Shown here piece by piece: positions 23,401 through 38,400 of a stretch of 64,000 bases of DNA (position 1 is its first letter; each line of letters starts with the position of its first letter). Location of the stretch: assembly GCA_903813345.2 (NCBI GenBank), contig CAIIXF020000002.1:9732650-9796649 (forward strand). The letters run 5' to 3'. The notes under the pieces are model-generated. The model was not told the origin of the DNA, did not search any database, and saw only the letters and a program-made list of their open reading frames with translations. Both the position numbers and the translations under genes were made by a program. Origin of the DNA: Owenia fusiformis. Lineage: Eukaryota > Annelida > Polychaeta > Sabellida > Oweniidae.

Positions 23401-26400
23401 AGGTATATGTTTCATATTTTGTTGAGGGGTTAATCTGAGGAGGGTGGGAGGTAAAAAACAAAAAAGATTCCGGAAACTCTTTTCAGTGTAATACTGTATT
23501 TATATTGAGAAGCTGTCTGTTTGACAGTCCGGTCCTGCATCAGTCTATTCATCTCTCCACCTGTCAGGGCGATAACTCAGATATCAGTTGACAGATTTAA
23601 TTCAAATTTAATATAACTATTCTATGCTCAAGACAACACTTTCTGTATTTTTTTGAAAGACTTTATGACCAGTTTTCCGTAATAATTATAATTTTTGATA
23701 ACTCTAATAGTAGTTGTAAGATTTGATTCAGATTAATTGTACTGATGACCACAAGACTCTGTACAATAAGAAATTTTCAAAATGGTTGTTGCTACAGGTA
23801 ACACAATTACCGATTATTTGATTTGGTGTCATATGCCTGTGCCTTATAGTGACGCTACTTGAGAAGGAATTTATAATATGGTATCATGTTTTGGTGTAGA
23901 CTTTCCCAAAAGGGAGAAGTAATGCCAGGTTATTGCTTTACATATAATATTCACACAGATCAGTATTTGACAAAAAAGGTATGAATTGCCCCTCAAGGGA
24001 GTTGCTATTTTCTAGTATGATTTTTGATCATCATTTTTAATTTTCATTTGTGATTTTGATTCATTACAAAACATTCACGAATCATTGTTTGAAATGCTTA
24101 GAAAGCACCACATACAATGTAAATTTTAAAAAATTTCTGGGGGTGACCCCCCCCTTTGGTTTCACCATGGGCTCTGTCAGTAGAGCCCATGGTTTCACTT
24201 CACCTTTGGTAATGCTAACCCCTAGAAAATCAAAAAAATCCAAAATATTATGCAATATAAATATGTCAAATTAAAAATATAATGTATCAGGAATAAATGG
24301 GTGAATAAGACGGTTTGTAGAAGTAGTTTCGGTCATAAGAAATGGTACTAAAGGAAGGTTTCATATAAAAGGTCTTGACCTCTAAATGATACAGTTATTG
24401 AAACTTTTTCGGAGGCGATTCAAGCAAAACTAGATCTGGAAATTTACTTTTCTGCCTGGAAATGTCAGGGAAATGTCAGGGAATTTCCTTTTGAAAAAAG
24501 TGTACGAACCCTGAATAATGTCATACCTGAGATACCAGACAATATTTTGGAATAAATAAGATTCGCAACTACTTCATCTTAAAGGATTCTCACAAGAATG
24601 TTGAATGTTATTATGAAGCATGCATTTTTACATGATACATGAAATGATATTAATGTGATTATTGGTGAATCAATTACATTCTGGTTTTAAACACCTTCTT
24701 TCTACACATATTGTATATTGTATCTGATTACTATATACTGTTTTAGAGCCAGACAGAGCCTGGAGCCCCGCCTGCCCCTTGGTTAACAGAAAAAGGGTAG
24801 GTGCAGAAATTAATTAATTCTTGAAGATTAGGAACATGATCTCTCATAATGAATAACATAAACCACAACAATCTATTGTACAATGTGATTAATTTTAGAA
24901 ACAGAAATAGATTTTTTCCTATTGTGTCAGAATTCTTGTGAAACAGCATTTAGCATATCTCCCTCTATATTCAAGGAGTTGACCCCATTGATTAACAATT
25001 TACATGGTATATGAATTTAAATGTCTCTCCTCTTGTTCTTAGGCAGTTGGCGCCATTAATTGCTGCTTATGATGCCCAAGTTCAGTTCCAGCTTCAACAG
25101 AATTCAAGCTACCAGGTACATGTATGTTTAAACTTTACACAGGGCCTTTAAAGGTCATGATCATACTTCAGAATGGCTAGAATGTAATTTGTAAAAATCA
25201 TTGACTTGGGAACTTTCTGTAAAAATTGAAGAATCTTGTTCAGCGACTTTAGAATATGACATGTTTTCTAATAACCTAATGGACTTATTGGAATTGCTTG
25301 ATCTTTTTCACAAGTGTTTTCTTGATATATAAAGAAAGATTTCATTCTTTTTGAATCAGATGCACTCTGAGGCAAAACAAAATGAAAAACAGGCAGAATT
25401 ATTGAAAACTATTATTTAGTTGCAAAATTCCATAAAAACAGTTGCCTATTTTTAGAGAAAAAACACCTGATGCAAAATAAACTCCTCGTGTCATATGACA
25501 TTCTCTAAAAATAATTTTCTCACCTTTAAAAATAGCATGTTTGTTTTAGGATGAGCTGAAAGAACTAAAGCAAGAAGTAACTAAGTTGATGAGTGAAAAT
25601 AAAAGGTAGATATTGTTTTATTGATGCTATGTAAAATAGTAAAAATTATGTTAGTAAATGTTAAATTAGTAAATTAATAACCTATATTCTTTATTGTGTT
25701 CTCCCCATGATTTTGTTATCAAATAGGTGCAAAAATCTTATTCTCATATATAAGACCAAATTTGGTCAAAATCTACCAGTGATTTTTCACTTTTTGAAGT
25801 TGGTGCAAATGGATTCTCAGGTGGATGCAAGATCCACTTGCTTATTAATGCTTATTGATCACTGCTTTGATTTGCCAATTTTCCAAAAAAAATATACCTA
25901 ACTACATTTAATGATCTGTTTTTTAGACTCAACAGAGAATTAAAGGAGACAGTGCAGAGTCAGCTAGAAGATATAAATCCAGAAGACCTACCCCCCAAAT
26001 TCACAGATGACAAAATCTTTCGTAATTTACAAAATCAACTGGAAAATATCAAAGAGGTATGCCTGCAATCCGAGTTGAATATACAATATTTACCACATGT
26101 ATTACGAAATGTGAATTTTTTATAGTCTTCAAATTATTATTTTAAAATCACCTACATAATTATTAACATAGTACATGTTTATTCAAAAATATACATCAAA
26201 TATGTGTCATCATGGCTCTAATATTAAAAATCCTGTTGTATATCTTTAACCATATGACTCAATCTTTACACTATCACCCAATCTTGAAATAATGACTCAA
26301 TCTTGACATGACACTGGCTGAATCCTGACACTATGATTCAATCTTGACACTGGCTCAATCTTGACACTTTATGACTCAATCTTGACACTATGCCTCAATC

Positions 26401-29400
26401 TTGACACTGGCTCAATCTTGACACTGGCTCAATCTTGACACTAGCTCAATCTTGACACTTTATGATTCAATCTTGACACATTATGACTCAATCTTGATAC
26501 TATGACTCAATCTTGAAACTGGCTCAATCTTGACCATATTACTCAATCTTGGCACTATGACTCATTCTTGACACTGGCTCAATCTTGACACTTTATGATT
26601 CTATCTTGACACATTATGACTCAATCTTGACACATTATGACTCAATCTTGATACTATGACTCAATCTTGAAACTTGCTCAATCTTGACCATATTACACAA
26701 TCTTGGCACTATGACTCATTCTTGACACTGGCTCAATCTTGGCACTATGACTCATTCTTGACACTGGCTCAATCTTGGCACTATGACTCAATCTTGACAC
26801 TACTACTTTATGTTTGTATTGTAGGAAAAGACTGCCCTTGAGTTACAGTGTCAGATGACACAGGAAGAGCTGGATCAATGTAGGATGGAGTTGGCCTCTA
26901 GGGTACCCTACCCCTCTCAACCTGCTGAGGATACTACTAGAATACAAGAGGTGGGAGGCAATATAACTTTACATGCCTAAAATGTTGAGTTCATACCGAA
27001 AATTCAATATGGATAGCATTGTATGAAAATGTTAAAATTTAACTGTGGACATTTTTTAGAAACCTGTTTCTTGAATCAGATTAATGTGCTTAATATAATG
27101 TACAGATCCTAATTTTACTTTACCTTTCTCTCAAAGTTGTTATTTGTGCCTTTCACTTTTTGAGTGAAAACTTCATAATGTTCAATTATAATGTTCAATT
27201 TTGTTAATTCTTCTTTATTTTATCAATTTTATCAACATTTGAAATATGGCTTGTGTGGATTTACTGAATAATGTATCATACTTTATTTCAGCTGGTTTCA
27301 AACTACCAGAAAAGCTTCGCTGACTTTGATTCTGAGATTCAGCGATTAAGTAGCGCTTTAATGGCTGCTAAGGGAGATATTATTACAGCCAATCAGAAGC
27401 TGGTCGATACACAAGCAACTCTGGAGGAAACAAAGCAACGCCTGTCAATCAAGGTTAGAATATAATCCTTCCTTGATAGTTATGTTACATCTGACTGAAA
27501 AAAGCACCTCAATATTATATTGTGTAAACCGAGATAGACCTTATTAGTAAATCCTGGTAAGTATTAGTTAGGATGTTCTTACAGTTTCATGACAGAAATA
27601 AATTGTTGCTAATTTTCCAAATTGTAAAGTAAACAAACAAAGTATGAACACATAAATCTAGCTAATATACCCTAATTTCCTTGGTTAACCAAAAGGAGTT
27701 GGGGTTTATTTGAAAGGTCTATCCCAGCTAACAATTTTACGTTGTGATAACGTCGTCAGAATATATGTCTCAAGTTGTAGCAACGTTAAATATGGAACGT
27801 TGTAGGTACAGGAAGGTGTGGACTCGCACAGATGTTTAAAGAACGTTACATTTGACTTAAATATCACGTGTCAGGAACGTAGTAGCGACCTTAACAATTA
27901 CGTCGCCAAAATAACGAAACTGTAACGTACTTACATTACGTCATATATACGTGGCCAATCTAAATTTCTGGTAACGTTGATATGGAACGTTGTAGGTACA
28001 GGAAGGTGTGGACTCGCATAGATGTTTAAAGAACGTTACATTTGACTTAAATATCACGTGTCAGGAACGTAGTAGCGACCTTAACAATTACGTCACCAAA
28101 ATAACGAAAATGTAACGTACTTACATTACGTCATAAATACGTGGCCAATCTAAATTTCTGGTAACGTTGATATGGAACGTTGTAGGAACAGGAAGGTGTG
28201 GACTCGCACAGATGTTTAAAGAACGTTACATTTGACTTACATATCACGTGTCAGGAACGTAGTAGCGACCTTAACAATAACGTTGCCAAAATAACGAAAC
28301 TGTAACGTACTTACATTACGTCATATATACGTGGCCAATCTAAATTTCTGGTAACGTTGATATGGAACGTTGTAGGTACAGGAAGGTGTGGACTCGCATA
28401 GATGTTTAAAAAACGTTACATTTGACTTAAATATCACGTGTCAGGAACGTAGTAGCGACCTTAACAATTACGTCACCAAAATAACGAAAATGTAACGTAC
28501 TTACATTACGTCATAAATACGTGGCCAATCTAAATTTCTGGTAACGTTGATATGGAACGTTGTAGGTACAGGAAGGTGTGGACTCGCACAGATGTTTAAA
28601 GAACGTTACATTTGACTTAAATATCACGTGTCAGGAACGTAGTAGCGACCTTAACAATTACGTCACCAAAATAACGAAAATGTAACGTACTTACATTACG
28701 TCATAAATACGTGGCCAATCTAAATTTCTGGTAACGTTGATATGGAACGTTGTAGGTACAGGAAGGTGTGGACTCGCACAGATGTTTAAAAAACGTTTCA
28801 TTTGACTTAAATATCACGTGTCAGGAACGTAGTAGCGACCTTAACAATTACGTCACCAAAATAACGAAAATGTAACGTACTTACATTACGTCATAAATAC
28901 GTGGCCAATCTAAATTTCTGGTAACGTTGATATGGAACGTTGTAGGTACAGGAAGGTGTGGACTCGCACAGATGTTTAAAGAACGTTACATTTGACTTAA
29001 ATATCGCGTGCCAGGAACGTAGAACCAACCTAAACGATGACTTCGCCAAAATAACGAAAATGTAACGTACTTACATTACGTCATAAATACGTGGCCAATC
29101 TAAATTTCTGGTAACGTTGATATGGAACGTTGTAGGTACAGGAAGGTGTGGACTCGCACAGATGTTTAAAGAACGTTACATTTGACTTAAATATCACGTG
29201 TCAGGAACGTAGTAGCGACCTTAACAATTACGTCGCCAAAATAACGAAACTGTAACGTACTTACATTACGTCATATATACGTGGCCAATCTAAATTTCTG
29301 GTAACGTTGATATGGAACGTTGTAGGTACAGGAAGGTGTGGACTCGCATAGATGTTTAAAGAACGTTACATTTGACTTAAATATCACGTGTCAGGAACGT

Positions 29401-32400
29401 AGTAGCGACCTTAACAATTACGTCACCAAAATAACGAAAATGTAACGTACTCACATTACGTCATATATACGTGGCCAATCTAAATTTCTGGTAACGTTGA
29501 TATGGAACGTTGTAGGTACAGGAAGGTGTGGACTCGCACAGATGTTTAAAGAACGTTACATTTGACTTAAATATCACGTACCAGGAACGTGGAACCAACC
29601 TAAACGATGACTTCGCCAAAATAACGAAAATGTAACGTACTTACATGACGTCATAAATACGTGGCCAATCTAAATTTCTGATACGTTAATTATGGAACGT
29701 TGTAGGTACAGGAAGTTGTGGACTCGCACAGATGTTCAAAGAACGTTACATTTGACTTAAATATCACGTGCCAGGAACGTAGAACCAACCTAAACGATAA
29801 CTTCGCAAAAATAACGAGACTGTAATGTGCTTATGCAACGTCACATATACGTGGCCAGTTTTAAGTTCTGGTACGTTAATTATGGAACGTTGTAGGTACA
29901 GGAAGGTGTGGACTCGCACAGATGTTTAAAGAACGTTACATTTGACTTAAATATTACGTGCCAGGAATGTAGAACCAACCTTAACAATGACTTCGCAAAA
30001 ATAGTGAAACTGTAATGTGCTTATGCAACGTAACATATACCTGGCCAGTTTAAAGTTCTGGTAACGTTTGTCTTGGACCGATGTAGGCACAGGAAGGTCT
30101 GGACTCGCACAGATGTTTATACAACGTTACCTTTTACTTAAATATCATGTGCTAGGAATGTAGTAGCAACCTTAACAATGACTGCAAAAATAAAATAACA
30201 GACTGTAACGTGCTAATGCAACGTCACATATACGTGGCCAAGTTAAAGTTCTGGTAACATTAACTATAGAACGTTGTAGGCAAAGGAAAGTGTGGACACG
30301 CATAAATGAGTATACAAGTTACGTTCGACTTAGATATCACGAGCCAGGAATGTAGTACCAACCTTAACAACGACTTTGCCAAAATAAAGAGACTGTAACG
30401 TGCTTGTCACATACATGGCAAATTCATAACTTCTGGTTACATCAAGTTAGGACAACACATGCAAGGAATGTTCTAGTAACCTTAATTATGCCATCAACAA
30501 GATATAGTGATAGTAATGACTAACGTCCAGTTAAATGAATCATTACATGAACATAATTTAAAGTTCCTGTACAGGAAGATGTAGACACCGATGTTCAGTA
30601 AAATTATATATAACACACTAAGCCTAACATTTTCACATGTGAAGGTAAAACACAACTAACTTATGCTTTGACTTATTAACAAATGTATATTGTTTTTCCA
30701 ATAATTAATGAGTTAATACACAAGAACTTTTTTGAGCATCCAAATAGAGAATATTGACACACAGAATTGAACTTAAATATAATTACAGTCTCGTATGTCA
30801 TCTATCAAAAATCTATCCTATCGTTAATAAGTTTTATTGAGTATTTTATTAACCCCTAAACGGTTAAGGGGCAGGGGAGATTTGCCGTTCTGGCTTGTCT
30901 TAAAATTGAATTAGGCATATTTTAACTAATAAATCGTGACTATATTGTATTTACTGAGGGATATACACTGTATCAAAAATCGAGCATTTAATAACTGATT
31001 TATCCTATACTTAGTAGATTATGAGAATTAAATATGCATTGAAATTTCCCATTTTTCCCCAAATTTTTTTTCACATTTTTAAAAAAAAGATTTTCACATT
31101 TATGAGTTTGATAATCTCAGAAACTTAAAAACCACTTTAAAACACCAAGAAAATGTGTATCTTAAGTATATTTTTGAATTTTGGAACTTTATAAGGTATA
31201 TGACGTACCAAGAACATCAGTAGGTATGAAATACATCTGTTATGTACGGTCGGTTTTGGATACAGGGTTTATCCCTCGGGAAATATGTGTATATCCCTTG
31301 GTCCCTGCGGTCCGTCGGGATATACACATATTTCCCTTGGGATAAAACCTGTATCCAAAACCTCCCAGTACATAACCCTTGTATATCTCCCGCTCAACTC
31401 AGATATCAATTATATTCCCGCATGTTATTTACCTATAACACTACTAAGTATGGGATTAACTTTGATGATATTTCGATATTTCATTTCCGAGATTGTGCCC
31501 AGATCTCGGCAGATCTATTCACCCCCTTTACTATGAATGTAATTATCTATATCAGAAACAAGTCAAATTCTTTACTTCAGAGAATATTTTTAATTTATTG
31601 AGACTTTCGACTAATATCCCTTAGTCTTTTTCAAAATATAACAGCATGTATACAATTTATGTGACGTCATAAACAGACAATGGAAAATTTAATGAAAAAG
31701 ACTAAGGGATATTAGTCGAAAGTCTCAATAAATTAAAAATATTCTCTGAAGTAAAGAATTTGACTTGTTTCTGATATATTAACCAGAGAGATGAACTTAC
31801 ATAGAACTAATTATCTATAGCCTAACTGTTTAGGGGTTATATTGTTATTTTTCTGAACGGGAATGAATAAATATTCTAATTTGAGCTTGAACAAATGCTC
31901 TATTTGTTAACATGGTATTGATTTTCAAAAAGCAATAATGACCATTTTAAGTTGGGAATAAATCTAGAAAAATTGCATGTTTCAGATATGAAGCCATTAT
32001 ATCTATGCAATCTTAAAAGTACTGTCCCGTTACTTGTCATAGAGATAAAAATTTAATTCAAACTGGCTTGCTTCTCGGAACAGATATTGTTTATGCTAAG
32101 TGTTCATTTTTCCTTGAAAGCATGAGCTCTCATTGGTCCTCATCACTTTCCAAATGTTTTTTCAAATGACTTGTACAGCTCAGTCGTTGTTTCCCTGGTT
32201 GCATGTTTAACACATTGCCATTTCTGCTTGTTTTTGGACATTTTCCTGGAAAAAATCAATCTATTGAAAAGTATGAAATGTAACCTGTATACCCATACCC
32301 ACTCTGTTTATTTTGCAGTGTCATTTTCAACCAAAATTGAGCTAGCGATCTATTCTTTACAATCTCAGATACAATATGTCTCAAAGGTCTACAATGTGTT

Positions 32401-35400
32401 GTAAATCAGTAAGTTATTGAGGATTAAAAGTGCGAAAATCGGGAAAATTTTTAAATTCTTCCAAATATAAATATGGAAGCCATATATATAAAATAAAATA
32501 CATAATTGTAAAATTCTTTGGTAAAATACTCTAGTATTCCTGAAGTAAAGTCTGCACTTTATATTTTTAGAATAGAATGACAAGGATCTTGCTAGATTTG
32601 ATTCTGCTGTAAACTTAATATATATAAAATACTTCTATAATGAATAATAGATTAACCTGGACTTACCGAAGTCACTTTCCTCGCAACTCCCCAAGCTCAG
32701 AGGACTCTAGACTGCCTAACTTCCAAACCGTCAAATGTTCCATTCTGCTTGTACTGCTAGTTTGTCTGAAATATTTTAGAGACTTGTAGTATAAACATTT
32801 TATTAGTTGGTTATCTGAAAATGCACCTGAGGGTGTAATCTTTCTTCCACCAGATCTGATCTTTGTCTCAGGAGACTTTTTGGGACTACTCTGGGGTAAA
32901 ACAATCCCTATGCTCATCTGTTTATAGATCCCTAGTAGCTTTTTGGACTATCCTTTTGTATTTCTACAGTAGAATCATTTAGCCAAAACATTCCTTCGTT
33001 GACTCTCATAATCTTCATCCAATGATTTAACTAGAGATCTATTTATTAAAATATTCTATTGGATAATAATTTGAAATGTTGGAACGGTAGGAAAGTAGAT
33101 ACCTGAGAATGACTCTTAACTTTCTGAGATAAAATATGGCAGGTCAACTTCGGGTCAGTGTGACACCTCTAGAAATAATATAGGCCTACCTGATTAGCAT
33201 AACACCACTCATCTCAACACAGCCAAAATCATCTCAGGGTTATCATGGGTGAAGGCTACAACAATCCTGAAAACAGAATAGGTAGATGGGAAAATAGAGG
33301 ACAATAGTAGTACTTTAAAAGACTGTTACTTTATTTTATACTTTTATTTCAAATTGTATTGATTAAGATAAGACCTTTAAATTGTGAATATGATGAGTAA
33401 ATCTACTGAGATGTTTTAACATTGTGTCAATCAGGATTAAGTTCAAACCTTTTAAAAGAACTTAATTATATAGCAGTCATACTTTTAAAATTTGCACAGG
33501 GCGCCAAATTAAATAGCACCAAATTAAAGCAATTTACAGTATCTCATTTGCTGTGAAACTGTGAAAGTTAAATAATAACTGCATTAAATACAAATGAATA
33601 CTTTCTGAAGCAAAGAGCCACAAATGATGCAAGTTAATTAAATCAAACGATGAAATAATATACCTGATTAGTATGAAACACCATCATCTAAACACAACCA
33701 ACAAGGTCTCAGGGTTATCATGGATGAAAGCTACAAAAATCTGGTTCATCTCCTACTTCTGAAAACAGAGTAGAGAACTATTGTACACTAAGATGGAAAA
33801 ACAGATGACAATAGTTAGTTTTTTTAAAGGCTGATAAAAGTTAACTTAACTTAAAAGAAATTAACTTTCATTGAATTCGATCAATAAAAACAAAGCTTAA
33901 TTTCAGATTTGCTGAAGATGAAATACACTTTTCAGTCTCTATCAATTGTTAAAAGGCGTGTGCTTATAACAAACACCATTTCGATTAAAAAATATAAATA
34001 TCAATAATCAGGCCCGTAGCCAGGATTTGCCAAGGGGGGTTCATTTTTCAAAAATTTCCAGGGGGGGTTCACATTTGACAATTTTGGCCCAAATATGGAC
34101 AAAATCACTTGAGAAGTGCTCAAAATGGTGAAAACTGCATGATTTTGAAAGAATTTTTTCAAAAATGACCGTTAGCTCAGCACCCTCCGCTCATTTGCTC
34201 CGCACCCAATATTTCCCACAGGCTCTGTCTGCATAGGGTGAATTTTGGAACATAAATAAATGACATGTGAATTTGCTGAAGTGACGATTTCCCATGTTAA
34301 AAATAAGATAATTTTAGAGAGACCATACATCATGCGATTTATCGCATTCTACCCCCACTTTAACAAAAACCCGTATGGCCCAGTTATCTACGCCTGACAT
34401 TGTTGGTCTACGACATTTCAGAATCAGGGAGTGGATAACAGGGCCAGATGAGTTTGGTTACCCCCACTTATGTTTTTTACAAATTTAAGTGGGGGTCGTA
34501 GAGTAGATGAGATTACAGTAAAATTTTGAATGTTTGGAACTTCTCTGAATCTAAAAAATAAGCAATTAAAGGACCACATTAAAACAGAACATGTAAAAAT
34601 AGAAACATTTATACATGTTCTTACTTTTGTTTATTTTAGTTTGTTTTGTAGTTTAGCTATCATATCTGTGACCTCATATTTCAATGCTTCTCTGCCATGT
34701 TATTTTCAAAAAAATTAAAGAACTCCCTAAATATAGTATGCTATCTATTCACTGGTGATCCGCTCGATTACACTGGTTACCGAAACGGTTCATTTTGGTA
34801 ACAAAATGTCTGAACGTCGAAGGTACGATTTTTCTTTTTTCCTTATTTCACGCATTGTAGGCAGAATCCCCACAACATTTTTTCTCACAAACATGTATCA
34901 GCATCATATGTTTTAGAAAATGAACATGTTTGCGAAAAATAGGCATAGCTCAGAAGACAACAGAATCATCGATTTAATTCCTCACTTAAGTTACACAAAC
35001 GGTTCGGGTTAAAAGTGCAGATCTTAACTGTTTTTCGAAAAAACCGTTTATGTAACTTAAGTGAGGAATTAAATCGACGATTCTATTGTCTTCTGAACTA
35101 TTTGTTCGCAAACATGTACATTTTCTAAAGCATATGAAACTGATACATGTTTGTGTATTTCTGTATTTCTGCCATCATGATTATCTATCAGGCTAAAGAT
35201 GGCAATCACTGACTCCCCGGGCAATGTCTATTCTTTGAAAGAGGTAGATCTAACAGAGATCACCATCAAGATTAAGATAACTGCATAAACCATTTGCCAT
35301 AAACACTTCACCATCCAATCAACACCTCTGCGCCAGATCCCAGGGACAGGGACCGGATCTGACTTGAAAGTCGCTGATGGTTAATTGACCCCTGGACCCC

Positions 35401-38400
35401 TTGTAATTGACCTAACGAAAATTATGAACCAGGAATTATGATTGAAAATCGTGATCAAATTGAAAATCAATAACATCGATTCAAATATCAGAATATTCAA
35501 AAGTCTAATTTCAACTGACAAAAATTTTGAAAATTGAAACGATCCCAACTTTCACATGAGATTATTTGTGTTCTCGCTGCAAGTACCGGCCATGGAATGC
35601 TTTCATTTTAACCTTTGGTGATTGTGTAACATGCATGCATCATTCTTACCTTCGAAAGCTGGCAGTACGGCTCCCAAGTTGCTTTTAAGCAGCAATATTC
35701 TTGAACTTGGAACTGTCCTCCATGTTGATTTCGACGCGGGAATTCCTCTATTTCTATTGGTTGATAGAACAGAATACGATAAAAAGCCGAACGAGAAATA
35801 CATCAAATTTGCGAACGATATACTTTCCGTTTGTAACGCTCGCCCTTGTTGAAAGGGACTAAAATTTTTGTCCTGAGGTCTGACAAATCGCCGGAAGAGT
35901 GGAGTTTTAGTCAATTTACCGATAATTCGCAAACTTTAGTCCCGGTGTAAAAGGGTAGGAGGTCCTATCAAATTATGGTCCTACTTTCCATTGATTTATA
36001 TGGTGACCTAAATACAACTCTCCCTTATTATCGTATCCACAATCAGGGCCAGTAAGGGCCTTTAAGAAAGGGGACCATAATCCCCAGGGGACCATAATTT
36101 CTTTTACACCGGCAAGCTCCAGAGGAAGTCGACATGGACATCTATGAAGTTCAGAGGAAGAAAATATGGAATTTTATAACTCTGAGAGGAATAATACATG
36201 GAAACTTCCAATTTTGAGAGGAAATTGACATGGAAAAAATGCTCAAAAAGGGGGTCTTTGGCGCGGCACATAGGTATTAAGAGGTATATTGGAATGAACC
36301 CCCCGGGACAGAACGTCAGACTTTTGTCAGCAATAACCCATGGCAAAATTACAACGTCGGAGAAACGTTTTCTTTACATCATATTTCCACTCTCACTCTC
36401 AATTACCACGTTAAGTTCATCTGTGTGAGCCAACATATGCCTGTGCCTCCACCGATCAGTATTTAAAGTTACCACAACTCGAGGCATACATGTATATTCG
36501 TTATATATTTAACATTTACTTCACGTCACAAATTAAACGAATTTGTTGAGACCACAACGTCTTTGTCACGTTCTTTTTCACATACATGTATATGTATTTT
36601 TCACGTTTAAACCCCGTTTCGTCAACGTCAAAATTAACTGTTTCGACAACGTTGCAAATAAACCAATTTCGTGAGGACATAGCGTCTTTTTGTAACGTTT
36701 CCTGCACTTACAAATATTTTTTTACATTTCAATTGAAAACACGTTTCGACAACGTTGAAATTAACCGTTTGCACTACGTTGAAAATGAACCATTTTGGTC
36801 AGAAAATGACGTATTTGTAACGTGTGTTACAATTACAAATATTTTTCACATTCAAACCATGTTTTGACAACGTTACAATTAGCCATTTTCACTACGTGGC
36901 AAATGAACCAATTTGGTGGGAAAACAAGGACTTTGTAACGTTTCCTAGACTTACAATTATCTTTCACATTTTAAACACGTTACGACAACGTCAAATTTTA
37001 CTGTTTATATTACGTAGCAAATGTAACAATTTGGTGAGAACTGCAACGTCTTTGTAACGTTTTCTGCACTTACAAATATCTTTCACATTTAAAACACGTA
37101 CGTTACGACAACGTCAAATTTTACCGTTTACATTACGTAGCAAATGTACCAAATTTGGTGAGAACGCAACGTCTTTGTAACGTTTTTTACACTTACAAAT
37201 ATCTTTCACATTTAGAACATGTTACGACGACATCAAATTTTACCGTTTATATTACGTAGCAAATGAAACAATTTGGTGAGAAGTGCAACGTCTTTGTAAC
37301 GTTTTCTACACTTACAAATATCTTTCACATTTAAAACACGTTACGACAACGTCAAACTTTACCGTTTACATTACGTAGCAAATGTACCAAATTTGGTGAG
37401 AACACAACGTCTTTGTAACGTTTTTTACACTTACAAATATCTTTCACATTTAGAACACGTTACGACAACATCAAATTTTACCGTTTATATTACGTAGCAA
37501 ATGAAACAATTTGGTGAGAAGTGCAACGTCTTTGTAACGTTTTCTACACTTACAAATATCTTTCACGTTTAAAACACGTTACGACAACGTCAAATTTTAC
37601 CGTTTACATTACGTAGCAAATGTACCAAATTTGGTGAGAACACAACGTCTTTGTAACGTTTTCTACACTTACAAATATCTTTCACATTTAAAACACGTTA
37701 CGACAACGTCAAATTTTACCGTTTATATTACGTAGCAAATGAAACAATTTGGTGAGAACTGCAACGTCTTTGTAATGTTTCCTGCACTTACAAATATTTT
37801 ACACATTTAAAAAACGTTACGACAACGTTAAATTTTACCGTTTATATTACGTAGCAAATGAAACAATTTGGTGAGAAGTGCAACGTCTTTGTAACGTTTT
37901 TTACACTTACAAATATCTTTCACGTTTAAAACACGTTACGACAACGTCAAATTTTACCGTTTACATTACGTAGCAAATGTACCAAATTTGGTGAGAACAC
38001 AACGTCTTTGTAACGTTTTCTACACTTACAAATATCTTTCACATTTAAAACACGTTACGACAACGTCAAATTTTACCGTTTATATTACGTAGCAAATGAA
38101 ACAATTTGGTGAGAAGTGCAACGTCTTTGTAACGTGCTCTACACTTACAAATATCTTTCACGTTAAAAACACGTTACGACAACGTCAAATTTTACCGTTT
38201 ACATTACGTAGCAAATGTACCAAATTTGGTGAGAACACAACGTCTTTGTAACGTTTTCTACACTTACAAATATCTTTCACATTTAAAACACGTTACGACA
38301 ACGTCAAATTTTACCGTTTATATTACGTAGCAAATGAAACAATTTGGTGAGAACTGCAACGTCATTGTAATGTTTCCTGCACTTACAAATATTTTACACA

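Noticed and set aside
26225-26805. Another splice-site-spanning array, at SCLT1 exon 7
   Set aside because: The minisatellite ends before the acceptor and contains no exon 7 sequence.
27785-30500. A CRISPR-like array
   Set aside because: Units are whole 190-bp monomers without unique spacers, in an animal intron. This is a satellite-type tandem array.
35603-35932. Overlapping frames on both strands as a gene
   Set aside because: No splice sites, family motif or conserved codon pattern; adjacent to a CCGGTGTAAAAG MITE and probably repeat-derived.
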